From Albula goreensis (lineage: Eukaryota > Chordata > Actinopteri > Albuliformes > Albulidae), in assembly GCA_022829145.1 (NCBI GenBank), contig CM040742.1:18312631-18376630 (forward strand): a DNA stretch of 64,000 nucleotides, written 5' to 3'. Under the pieces are notes generated by a model. That model was not told where the DNA came from. It was given only the letters and a program-made list of their open reading frames with translations, and made no database searches. Below are positions 1-12,685 of the stretch, piece by piece. Made by a program: the position numbers and the translations under genes. Within the stretch, counting starts at the first letter, position 1; each line of letters begins with the position of its first letter.

Positions 1-935
1 ATGATAACCACACGGTACTTCAACTGCAACAGCCTTCATAACTTTCAGAATTAAGAATAATTCCCTTCTCAAGGAGTTGGTATCTCAGGGTTTGTCCTTT
101 TATAGTCAATGATAAGCCAATTAACATGCTCTGCGTTATTAGAGTTTTAAACAAAGACTTGGGGAAAATATTTCTAGATAACCCTCACAATATTTTCCTA
201 AACCAGCTTTTGTCATAGATGCCATATACCCATTATGCTATCAGATTTGCATTTGTTTCTTACAGGAAAGCTGTACATTCAGTGGGATCATCGTGGCTAT
301 CAGTGGTTTGACCTCTCCATAACTGGTGCTTTTGGCTACAGTTGCTCATTATTTCTTATGTTAGCAACTGGTCTATGGAGCCACACTTCTGGGCTGTGCA
401 TGTGTATGCGCTCACCATTTTAAGGAAGTGTTCAAGTCTTGTTTCGGTTCTGTGATGCATGAGAGCATCAGACACCGGCAGGGGAGGGAAATGGAACAGG
501 CTAATTTGCTTCAAAAGGTGATTAACCATTGTGAGGCTGGGCTGGAAGTACTTCACCCCCACATGCCCCCCCTTCCCCCAACGATAGTTGTGTGGCACTG
601 TGATTATGATCACATACAAGGAAGTGGCATCCATCCTTCATAGCTGCCACGTTTGAATGCCATCTGTTTTTGGAACCACAACCTTAGGAGCTGTTGGCAT
701 GAAAGAACCTTCAGATCATAAAAAAGACAGTCACAAATTTTCTGTGACCCCATTTCTATGCGAAGCTTTCAGATGTGGAATCTGCCTTTTGTGGAATCTC
801 AGCACAATGCCAGAGTGGCATTTGTCTTTAAACTGCAACAGACAAGGTAGTGGGGAGTCATACCCATCTGACTTGCATATATGCAATTCAGGGCATACCT
901 CTGAATTGCATACTGCCAGTGGTAGGGGTGAGAGA

Positions 936-975
936 TTGTCATTTAGCAGATGCTCTTGTCCAGGGTCCCCTCCAT
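936..975 (-). mobile_element. SINE 3'-tail fragment, minus strand
   Basis: CATTTAGCAGATGCTCTTGT followed by CCAGGG is the reverse complement of the common fish SINE tail. The remainder of the element was not recognised in the GC-richer sequence that follows. Confidence 0.5.
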
Positions 976-1387
976 TTCCGTACCCACAATGCACTGGTAG
1001 GTCGTCTAAGGTCAAAGAGGGAAGCGCCAGGCCACCCAAATGCAAAGCAGGCAGAGATAGAGGCTTCGGGATATCAATGTGATTCCATCTCCCAACCACC
1101 AGCTCCCTCTGCACCCACCACCACCCCACCACCCTTCCACCCCCGAGCCAATTTTAGGAACAGGGAGAAAATTATACCAACTTAACCGCTGCCAAGTAGA
1201 TACGAGCCGATATCAATCTGGCATTTATCTCCATCCACAGTTATGACACGGATCCAGTTCTCAGCCCCAGTGCTCTGTTAGAGTATTGAGTTGTGGAAGT
1301 ATAGCAGGCCATAATGTGTATGTTACCTCACTGTAACCAACAACCACCATGCTTCCCATCCCAGCCTACTGAGCAAATGAACTCTCT

Positions 1388-1388
<1 letters not shown>

Positions 1389-1484
<96 letters not shown>
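1389..1484. repeat. (GT)48 microsatellite
   Basis: This is an uninterrupted GT dinucleotide tract of 96 bp. Such length suggests a highly polymorphic locus. The alternating purine-pyrimidine run can adopt Z-DNA. Confidence 0.98.
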
Positions 1485-1486
<2 letters not shown>

Positions 1487-2825
1487 CTTAATTCAGATGT
1501 TGAATACAATGTGAAAGCTCAAATGAATGTTCTTTCTCCAGTATGTGTTAGCAGAATACAGCCCTGATACTCTTGTGAGTAATGGGACACATGGATTGTG
1601 CTTAGGCCATTAGGAGAGCACCACACATTTAAACATTTATTCATATTTACATATATATGTAATTTGACAATACAAATTTAGATTGATAATGGTTTCTGTC
1701 CTCTTGTCAAAACCATTGTCAGTTACATAAACTGGATAAATTTAGACATGGCAATAAATGAAAGCATTTATGCAGTGTCCGTCAGGCTCATCTTATTGGG
1801 AATGAGATGATATATCGCCCTACCAAGTCTGAAAGGTTGGATGTGTGCCAAACAGCTTCACAGGACAGGCCATGGCTCAGAGATGCAATCAGAGTGTATG
1901 AGTGTGTATCTGTGTATCTGGTGTGTATGAGTGGTGATTCTCTGCAAAATATACATATGCATGAACATACACAAATGCCAATGTAGAAGGTTATACCAAA
2001 ATAGTGGCCATTGAAACAGTCAATGGAAAAATGTATTTATAATCCATGTGTACTTTCAGGGAATAGACTAAATAATGGTAAATACTAAATGAAGAAAACT
2101 TTTTAAAAGTATTTTGAAGAAATAAAATCACAATTGAAATGAGTCTACACATCATTATGTTTCTGCTGTAAAGGATATTTCAAAACACTTACCAACACTT
2201 TAATATTTGAGTTTACGAAGCAACATGAGTGATTTAGCAGATTTTGATTGAAGGAAATAGTTGGTACCTCAACCACAGGTTCCTCAGTCATAGAAGCAGC
2301 AAAATTATGAAAGTAATTAAAATTATGTGCCACACAAGCAAAAAATGCATAAGGAGAGAGGAACAGTGGATACAAGTCAATGTTCACAAACCAGGATAGA
2401 TTGACACAAAATATTTCTATATATTACAAAACAAAAGCTTCACAATTTACCACAGAACAGCATATCACCTCTATATCCCAATCTCAAGAAAGACTGTGTG
2501 TTGTGAGTTTCCCAAAGGTGATATTTAGGGTAACATTGCCTGATGAGTCATCTTTTTCCTTCATTTGGGTACGGCTAATTTTGGAGAAAGCAAAAGGAAG
2601 CCTTCATCCTATCTTGCCTGCTCCTAACTGTGAAACATGGTGGTAGATCCTTGATGGCATGGGCAGCAAGATCAAGGAAGTAATCAGGTCTGGTTATTGC
2701 TTGGCACAGTAAAATTCTGAACTAGGAATACAATACACCAATCACCAGATCTAGCATTATGGGAAACATTGGAATGTAGAATGTGAAGTACTTTCCACTT
2801 CCTTCATCTCTCAATCAACCTTATA

Positions 2826-2960
<135 letters not shown>

Positions 2961-3805
2961 CATTCTGGATTATTATTATTTAAACCAGAAATTTCTTTAG
3001 TATTCAGAATATTAATGTGGGAAGTTATTTGAACAGCTATTAACAGGAACCGAAGTGGAAAATGGGACGATAACTGGGATGTGTTTAAGATGAAGTCATT
3101 AGCTCACTGTGAACAGGAGCCGACAGGAGTGCTACGCAGTTGGCATCGTTTTCCTGGAGTGGGTAAGGGGGAGGAGGGGGGCTTCTCAGGTTACCACAGC
3201 CTCAGTGCCCTCTCGATGCTCACCAGCTGCTGAGGGCAGCCAGTTGTCTGCAGCATAGGATTCAGCTCATCTCCACAGTGGTGTCAAACACCCAAGCTTG
3301 GTAAAGTGATGTCAGAATACATTCATATTTTGTTTATATGTTTAAAATAACGTTTATGTTATGGTCAGGGACATTTTTTTTACATTGGGGGGCTCAGGTT
3401 GTGTGGGGGTGGTTAAAATCATTAGAGGCATTAGAGTAAATGAGAATTTGGATTTTATCAACGTAAAACAAACTATAATGGATTTATGTAATAAAGTTCC
3501 ACAATAAGAAGAAAAAGCTAAAGTATGGCAGTTGCCAATCCCTCACATACCCAGTTTACAGCATGCACCTCCAGCCTGAGACAGCTCTCTGTAGTGCACT
3601 GTGTGGCATGTAGAGTGGAAAATGGTTACTGGCTTATGGGTGAGTGTATGGGAGAAAATGTATAATTTCATAATCAAGTAGAATGCACTTTTATCTAGAG
3701 GGACATACAATGCAGGAGAACATTTACTGCAGTCACCATTTTGTTTTCCAATAGTAATTTAAGTTAAATGAAAAGTTAAGTGAAAAGATTCACTGTTGAC
3801 TTGAC

Positions 3806-3945
3806 AACATTACATTTAGACATTTGGCAGATGCACGGGTGAAATTTTTGCACACCATCCATTTATATTGCTCAAGTTTTGCAGTACCCTTCATTTAACC
3901 TGTGAGTTACAATCCCTGCTACCTAACCACTATACTACATACTCT
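3806..3945 (-). mobile_element. Diverged SINE on the minus strand
   Basis: Read on the minus strand, the sequence starts AGTATGTAGTATAGTGGTTA (A-box region), passes a decayed B box and ATATAAATGGATG, and ends in the tail-like GCATCTGCCAAATGTCTAAA. The element is strongly eroded. Confidence 0.55.
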
Positions 3946-4597
3946 TCAGCTACTCCCTCTGTGTCTGTGGGAGGCTTAATGCTGAGGTCTGAAAACAGTC
4001 TGATTTGCAATTTCAAAAGGTAAAAATTGAAGGGAATTGACTCATCCCACCTCCTTCCCCTCTTTCCATTGCTCTCAGATCATAATCCTGTGCTTCCCAG
4101 TCAGAGAACAGGATGTTATTCAGATTATTGATGTATTTTAAAATCAGGTGATGCTAAACAATTGATGCATTAATTTCCTGGATTTTGTAAGGGAGGCGTA
4201 GAACCTAACCTCATCTCTGCTTTCTATTTGGATTGAAGAACAAATTAAACAAGTGTTGTGTTTTTCCTTCGATGGTATTTTCATTATTTTCGGTTAATGC
4301 CAAACTGTGATGCATCAGAATAAAAATAAATAATCTTTGCCTGCTTTTGTGAGGGAGTGAGTCATCGGCACTGCAGCATGTGCAGTCATACCAAATAATT
4401 GAACCCAGACAGTCCTTTTTTAATACATGTCTAGCATCGTACCCTTTGTTGGTTACAGCAAGTATGTAGGATATTGTTTACAGCATTTTTATGTTCTTCC
4501 CCTAAACACTTCAATGTTTTGTGATTTTTATAAAAAAAGGAAACAACCACATTAGAGACATAATTACAGGCCCACTGCATTCCATAAGGAGAGGTAA

Positions 4598-4660
4598 TAT
4601 ATTACATTATCGTACTTTAAAGACATTTAGCAGACACTCTTATCTAGCATTTAACAATGG
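4598..4660 (-). mobile_element. SINE 3'-tail fragment, minus strand
   Basis: ACATTTAGCAGACACTCTTA with flanking ATTACATTATCG is the reverse complement of the common fish SINE tail. No body was recognised. Confidence 0.5.
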
Positions 4661-7600
4661 CAAGACAAGTGTGCACATCAGAATTATAGACATAACCGTC
4701 TCATACCAATATAAGCTTTACTTTTTTATTCATGTTTAATTTCCTAATTTTACTTTTAATCCCAATTCTGAATACTCATTTATATTTTTGGGTCCATTCT
4801 ATCATTAATGCCAAGTCCTTGGCACTTTTTCACTCTGTGGAGCATAAGCTGTCTTTGCAATGGAGATGAGCACTTTGTGCTTGGCTGGCAGAGCAGAGCA
4901 CAGGTGCCAGGCTGAACGGAGAAGCAGGTCTTGTGCAATGAGGCAGGACGTACCCTGTTAGCTACCACAGTCCCTGCCCAGACGATGCTCTGACTGTCTC
5001 TGCACCACCTCTAGGGAACCACAGTCTAGGAAGTGAGGATCCCACTCTGTACAATGAGCTGCATTACTGAAACTCAATGCAAGTGCTTTGGTAGAACAAG
5101 AGCCCCATATTCTCATAGTTTTTAGTCAGCAATAACCCTGAGATATGAAACCATTTGCATACCTCGGACGTACAGTTGCTCAGTCGAGAATCAATTGAAT
5201 ACACTGGAGGAAAACTCCTACACTGTGTCTCTCTCCAAACTTGATATATTTTTATATACATCCTTTAAAAAGGAAATTCAGCAAGTGGGAGTCCTATCCC
5301 ATGATATGTCATTGCCTGCAACAGAATTTCTGCTCAAGAGATGAGAAACCTGAAAAGAGAATATAAGTAATACATTTAGAGAAGTATAAGCTACATTTTA
5401 CCCATAAATAGAACAAATTCTTGTTCCGAAATGAGAAGAAATGTTTTGCCAAAAAATGCATCACACACAATTCATTAACATTTCTAACAAATGGCAGCCA
5501 TATTTGCAAGTCTGGCCCAACACTATTATTATGCCATATTTTGTCTTCTCCTGCGGGACTCCAAGTAACAATCACAAGAGAGGATCGATCGGCTTGGGTG
5601 ACATTAAATGCCAGCGGGTCTCTGGACATTTTTGACAATGCTGTTGCACAATGGTGCAGGTCTGAAAATGCAAATTTCAGTTTACATATGGCCAGCATAT
5701 TCCATATCTGTATATTCCATTACCACTCCTAAAACACCATGGTAATGTACATGTATTAAAGTGTGACACCGCTGTTATAATTTAACAGTTATTGGGCAAA
5801 TGAGGGTGTTTTTCCTGCTCACAAGGACCCTCACGAATTTAACTCTGGATTACTCTCACAACTGACAAAAATGTCACAACAGCTCATATTACAGACTGCT
5901 AAATATGTTCTCCATCATCACCAAAGAAAGTGTCTGTATTCATTTATTTATTCTGGTGTTGGGGGAGTGAATTACTGTTTAATCAAAATATCTGAGTGAA
6001 GTTGCACACTTGTATTTGCAGTTACTAGCATTCATGGATTTCCCACACAATTGCGGTCTTTTGCAATTTCAGTAAACAGGGTGTCTGTATCTGTAAGTAC
6101 AAATGTAATTGTCCTTTCAGTACACAGCTGCTGTTGAACATCAGTTCACTGCAATGAGAACAGGCCATTTATCACACCTAGACTTTCCTAGAATTTGGCC
6201 TATTTTCTGTAGGAGGGACCATCCCTGATCTAGTCATTAACTGTCTATCTTAAACACCCCACAGATAAGTGTTTATTGCATGCCTTGCCCATTTTATTTT
6301 TTGACTAAATATGTTAAAACATGAATTTTCAAAAACATCCAATGTATATGTATAAAATGCATGATCTGTTTCACCTGAGCTAAATTTGATTACTTCATTA
6401 AAATATTTAAGATAAAATATTTCCCCATTCAAGAACTCACATACTTGAAAGCCCAAAAGTATCTGACTTCATTTGTTCCAAGGTATTACATTTAAACAAT
6501 ATATTTCTGTGATGAAACATCACATCCTAAAAAATGGAACATGCCAAATGGTGCTTTCATCTAACTTGTGGATAACTGACTGAATAGCTTCTTCCCTTTT
6601 GATTTGTACCACATTTTGAATTGTAGTCATTTAAATGTACAAACCTCATCAAAGCTGATATCTCTCGACAATGAGATCTGTTGTGCGTATAACTTAAAAC
6701 TCAGAGCAAATAATCATGGAATCATTCATTGTATTTCACTGTATGCCCACCAGTTCTCACAAAAAGGATGTAGTAAATGAATTAATCTTTCAGGCACTAA
6801 TTTTATTTAATAATCACATTGTCGTGTATGTCACTGAATCGCTATAACAAAAATGGCTATACATACTGTACATATGCTGCAATACAAATTGCAACATATT
6901 ATACAAATGCTTCAGTAATCATGTACTTCTGTGTCCTGGGCATTACACTAGCTGTTCCCTCAGGACCTGTCTACCTGAGTGTTTTTCTTAACTTCAGTCT
7001 CATTGACTGACAGGCTGCATGCTGGTGCCTGGCCAATTTAATTTTAAGCACAGCTTATGCTTCGCAAAGTTATGAAACCTTTTGTTCAACTTCAGCAGAT
7101 TTTCAAAATTCCGCTCTCGCTCTCCTAGGGCTAAATACAAGTCCATTGCATCCAGGGAAATTGATAGCTAAAAGTAATAGAACTGAATTAGCCAGCTAGC
7201 TAGCTTACATTTTCCTTGCAAGTTGACCAATTCAAAGAAATATTGGTAGTCAACAACTGTAATGCAAATAATGTGGGAAAAGCATAATGCATGTTAACTA
7301 TGACATCACCATAGAGGTAGCTAACACCAGGTGTGTAATTTGGCTGTGCTATAAACGTTTTTCTTTACGGTTATAAGTTTACATTTTAAAGCTGAACTGA
7401 GAATAGCTAGTAAGGCAAGTATAAAAATATGACTAAGTTTGATGATGAATGGGACCCTTGACTAGATATATGTGTTGCTGTTATTCCAACCTGCTAAAAT
7501 GTAACAAGGAAAAGTGGTCTCCCAGTGAATGTAACAGAGTAAAAAGTCAGTGTAAATGAGTCACACTGTTTGTCACACTGCAAATAGACACAAAGATTCT

Positions 7601-9821
7601 CAAATATTTTTCATCACTGATAATTACTGCTTATTTGCTCTGAAGCAGAATTACTCCACACTTTAAATTACATGCTATAAAAATTTCACAATAAATGGTG
7701 TGTTCTTTGGTTGCCAACTACCTTTGGTTGGAAACACAGTTATACCTTTTTGCAATTTTGCACTATTGTCTTTTCTCTGCTCCAGTCTGCCCCTCTGTCC
7801 TCTAGATATGTTTTATATCTCAAAACCTTTAAAACATTTTCAATCATGAGAACCCCCCCCACCTCCAAAAACAAAGACTGTATGTGTGACTCCACTGATT
7901 CACATGGAAGTGCACCTTCACTATTGTCTATTTTCGAACTACAGATGTGACACCAGTCATTTGTTGCACGTAGTGTTGAAAGAGGGCAAACATATTTTCA
8001 GTTCACAGACCTGGCCAGGAATGGACCATTTTGACCCAGCCTTGGCCACAAATTCAGCTAAAGCTTAAAATGACATATGTTACATTTGTTATCTGAGCTA
8101 CCAACCAATCCATATCTTTGATGGACTTGTTTTGTTGTTTTAAACATTCAAATGCATATGGTAGTCCTAATTCATATTGGTGCTCAGGTTATACAGACAG
8201 AGGTTGAGAAATGGCAACAGAGATTTTACTGCAGATGAGGCTTGTTGACCCAGAGAGCATTTTTAAATGTCTAACTAAAAGCCATTTGCGATACATTTGC
8301 CTTCCTCCAAAATTCAAGTAAATAGTCAACAATAAATAGTAATTTATTTGCCGGGGGTTATTAGCAGGGGTTCTCCATTCAACTAGGTCTATATAATGCC
8401 CAACAGGTTAAATATTGTGGTGACTTCAATGGGTTTCGTTGTGTTAACCCTACTGACCCATGTTTCAAATGTTTCATTATGTAACTGGTTATCAATACCA
8501 AGTCATACCATAATTGCTTTTCTTAATTTTACTTTGTAACAGTGACATTAGAGTCATGCATTATGCAGTTACGGTCATTGCATTGCACATCAAACAATGG
8601 TGCAGTAGCATACAATAACTGTTCCATTGTGTGCATGAAAATTCATTCTATTCCAGTCAACAACAGTCCTGGGTGTTTTCAGCTCCATTTTTAAACAAAC
8701 GCAATCTGTGAACTTGAAGGTTCTATAGCATAATTAAATGTTTTGAAACTCACTTTCACACCTGTTATCCACGCTCATATCAAATGCTGCAACGACATTC
8801 AACATGTTAAAACTGCAGTGCTTGCTTAGAGAAGCCTAACATAAGACAATACACCAGAATCATGAAATATAAAATGGTTTCTAGCATTTAAAAATGTATT
8901 GGTATGGACTAAATAGAAACCAGCCAGCAAGCCAAGCAATGATTTGACTTAGTTTTCCTCAGGGCAGCTGGTACCATGAGAGACAACAGAACAAGGATAT
9001 ATAGCATGGCATGCTAATGAGGCATAAACACTAATAATCAAAGTAATAAATTATTTAGATAATATGTAGTATATATAGAATAATTTACTTATAAAGTCCC
9101 TCTGAATATTGCACTGATCTGTTGTTACTTCCTTCCTCTCCACCAGGTGAGGTGTGCTCAGGCAGTAAACTCTTTGCTCATTTGTCAAAAGTGGAACACA
9201 GGTGCCCCAACCGCCCAATCAGCCTCAGGAGTTTCTTTAGCTCGATGACATGTGGATGACACTTCTTCCCGGGCCCTTTTATGGCCTGCTGTGTGCCACC
9301 CTGAGGGCCTGAGGAGGTTGCTGCTCACTCAGCATTCAAAATAAGAACGTAGGCCATATCACCGCACTGAAACACGCTGTAATAGAGGGAAGAGTCACCT
9401 AAAAACACCCATTAACAAACCAATTGTTTATTTAAATGTGTATGTAATTACAGTGATATTTTCCGTTATAAAAAGTATAAGGAATTAGTTTTTTTGCTCA
9501 TTTTCATTGAAAGCATGCTTTTCCCTCAGATGTTACAGCACAGAAATCACAGGTAGTTGAAGCCAAGCATACAGGTCTTTAGGATTATGGAATGGAAGTT
9601 TTGATCGTTGTTAGAAATAAACAGCTGGCTTACTGTTCTACCATTAACAAATTCATAAATGTTGCACATATATGAGCTGCCAACAAATGGCTTGGATATT
9701 GTATGATGCTTTTAAATTATCTGTAAAACCTTCTTGCAAAAAAGTGCAATATATAACATAATAACACACTGTAAACCTGAATCCAAAAGTTTGATCCTAC
9801 AGTACTTCCTACAAGTGCACC

Positions 9822-9960
9822 CACACACACACACACAAAAGGCTAAGGAAATTGCAGCTAGATATGCAAAGTTTGTGTAATAAGAAGACTGTCTCACATT
9901 TATATCTTGGCCTGTGCATATTCGTATGCATGTGTGTATGTGTGTGTGCGGGGTGTGTTT
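9822..9960. repeat. Short CA tract and imperfect GT tract facing each other
   Basis: CA repeats at 9822-9837 are followed about 95 bp later by an imperfect GT run at 9929-9960. The two are complementary and could pair as an imperfect hairpin. Confidence 0.7.
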
Positions 9961-11005
9961 TTGCGTGCGCATGCTTCGTTATTGTGGCGCCAGTAATGTG
10001 GTTGAGAGCATGTGCCAGGAAATCAGGGCACTGACTCAACATGATTCACTTACGTAAAGGACTTAACACTGCCCTCCAGGCTGTAAATCATTCTCATAGG
10101 AGCATGCAAGAGTATATCCATTCAATTACAGAGCCTGCAACTGAGGAAAACATCAGAGAGAATTTGCATCTAATTTGCAGGAGGAGTCACTGAACATCTC
10201 TGAGGTACATCAACAGAAAATCTGTGTGCCCCCCATGATGACTCTATAATCCCTGGTGCCCCTAATGAGAACCCTTAGAGCCTGTTGTCCATCCTTCAGT
10301 CAAGGAAAGCAGAGAGAGAGAAAGAGAGAGACTGATACCTTACAGAACCATAAATCAAACTGTATAAATAACCAAGCTCAGACTCAACTGGACTGACTGA
10401 GAAAATAGTTTAATTATTTAGGTCACTGGAGTTCCTGACATTTCTGAGAGGGGACAACCCTGCCACTTTGAGAGAGTGGCACCGTGCACTGCTTGGACAG
10501 CTGAAATCTGAGGAATCAGCATCACTGTCAGTGGAGTGCATCCATCAGGACCATCTTAGATATTAACTTCTGCGGCTGTGGTGCACTTATTTCCATGTAC
10601 TTGGTCCCCCCACAGCAATAATATTTAAATGTGGCTCCATGCTCCATTTAGGGTGCAATCCTCCCAATGAGACCTGATGTGAATGAGGGTCATTTTCTGC
10701 AGGCTGAATGCTGGGTGAAGGAGCAAGGCTTCTCCACAGCGTTTAACTGGGGAAAGAAGTGTTAGCTGGAGTGGTTAAAAAGATCTTGTGAGTTGGCTTG
10801 GACCGGCACACAGGAAAGTGACACAATCGCCTGTAGGGAAAAGTGCAGTTCCCAAAGGCCCCATAGACAGAAGCAGATGGACGCAGAAGAGAATAAACAC
10901 ATCCCTTTTTGTGATAAACAAGTCGGGACAGTCCAACCCACACAAGAAGGGTTCATTAAAGTTCTTCACACACAGTAAGGCCAAGGTTCCACAGTGTGTG
11001 TAACA

Positions 11006-11125
11006 GGCAGCCGCGTACTGTTGTGGTTAGGGGGTGGAACATGCATAACAGGTGGTTGGAGGTTTCAGATTCTGGCGGGGGTGAGGGGGGGATACTACTG
11101 TTATACCCCTGAAGAAAATGTGACA
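11006..11125 (+). mobile_element. Diverged tRNA-derived SINE fragment
   Basis: GGCAGCC, then TGTTGTGGTTAGGGGGTGGA (A-box region), GGTTTCAGATTCTGG (decayed B box, 11061-11075) and CTACTGTTATACCCCTGAAG. This is the same block order as the other tRNA-derived SINEs. The 3' tail is absent. Confidence 0.6.
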
Positions 11126-12668
11126 TTTATGAAAATATTTTTACCACTGCAGCAAAATAAATTTGCAGCTGTAAAGATGATTTGTTTCAAAGAAACAGAA
11201 ATTCCAGGACAACACACAGAGTAAGGCAACAAGTCTCATCACAGTTATAAAAAACATGCTTCTTTGTGGCAGCTCAGTGTAGCACAAGTAATACCTCTTT
11301 CTATACTTAAACCATGGGACATTGCCAAGATTTGATATTTAGCCGTTAACACAGATGTATACTCATGCACAACACTGCTTGTGAGGGAAAAAACAGAAGT
11401 GATACAGTGTTCCAAAAGTCCATATTATACATCCTTGTGACGGTTACATTTTGCATTAAAGCTATATGATTCAAACAGTGCATGTGAGTGTTTGAAGTGA
11501 TACAATTACAATTTATAATGCGCTACACCGACAAGAAAATAAGCTACATAATCTCCTGATTATCACCAGAAGGAATCTTGGGGGATTTGACAGAAGTGCT
11601 TAAAACTGTACCAGGGTTTAATTAGAGAGATCATGGAAGCAAGCTGAATAAAAAAGTCTCCATAAGCAACAGGTGGACATTTCATACAGTTAAAAACCCA
11701 ATTTCACCCTTACAATCTAATGCATTTCAACACATAGCAGCAATGGTTGATGGAAACATCTCAGGACCCTTGTCAAGGCTAAATTCAACACAGCAATGCA
11801 TTCACTCAAAGAGATTACGGGCAAATGACAAACCAGACTGGACTGAAATGACCTAATAATACCAATGCTTTCTTATGCTGTCATAAATGTAATCTGTGAA
11901 AGTTGTCCTTCATAAGGCAGTCTGCTAAGGAATAAAATTAATTCTAACATTCTGATCCTTTGTAGGTGTACAGCACCTTCTCCTACATGCTGTATGAAAC
12001 GACCTTGATGCCCCCACACACACATACACAAGGAGAGTGTTCCCTGTATGCCGGGGCTTGGTACATGGGGGAGGGTGAAGAACAATAAGATTTCCTCTCA
12101 GACCCCAGGAGACGTCCGCATGCTCCAAGCCCCTCTCTGACAGCGCTCTGCCTTAACTAGGTCCGCACATACCCATACCATGCCTGCAGTATCCTAATGA
12201 GAGCATCTGCATTGGAGCCCACGCCCGCCTCGTCCGCTCTCCCCACTGAGACGCCACTCCTTACAAAAACAGCCCTTTCCCCCATTAACATGAGCACACA
12301 ATCCCAGGGCATGATTTTTCTCCTATATGCATTATCAATATTTGTATCGTTTTGAAAACCTAATGGCGATTAACGCCGGATGGCACGCAGGCAGTCGTGA
12401 TCGTTTCCTTGAATATTTAAGGTTTTCCTTCCTCTTGAGAGAATCTGCGTGCACGACTCTCTCCCACTTGTCGCTGTTGGTATCACAAAGTTTAAGCGAA
12501 GATTGGCTCAGAAGGTTTTTTTTTCATGCTCTATGCTTAATTATTGTTTTGTAGGCAGCGCTCCATGTAATAGCAATGTAGTTACCCGAAGGGTTCCAAA
12601 AACAGCTTTGTCTGACTGGTTGGTCTAGTCTGAAGAGTCTTCTGTCTTAAACTCTGCCTTTAGAAACT

Positions 12669-12685
12669 GAGAGAGAGAGAGAGAG
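12669..12685. repeat. (GA)8 microsatellite
   Basis: A short uninterrupted GA tract, followed by further GA-rich sequence near 12740-12770. Confidence 0.9.

Noticed and set aside
5411-5426. GAACAA-ATTC-TTGTTC palindrome considered as a glucocorticoid response element
   Set aside because: A canonical element has AGAACA and TGTTCT half-sites 3 bp apart. The spacing and half-sites here do not fit.
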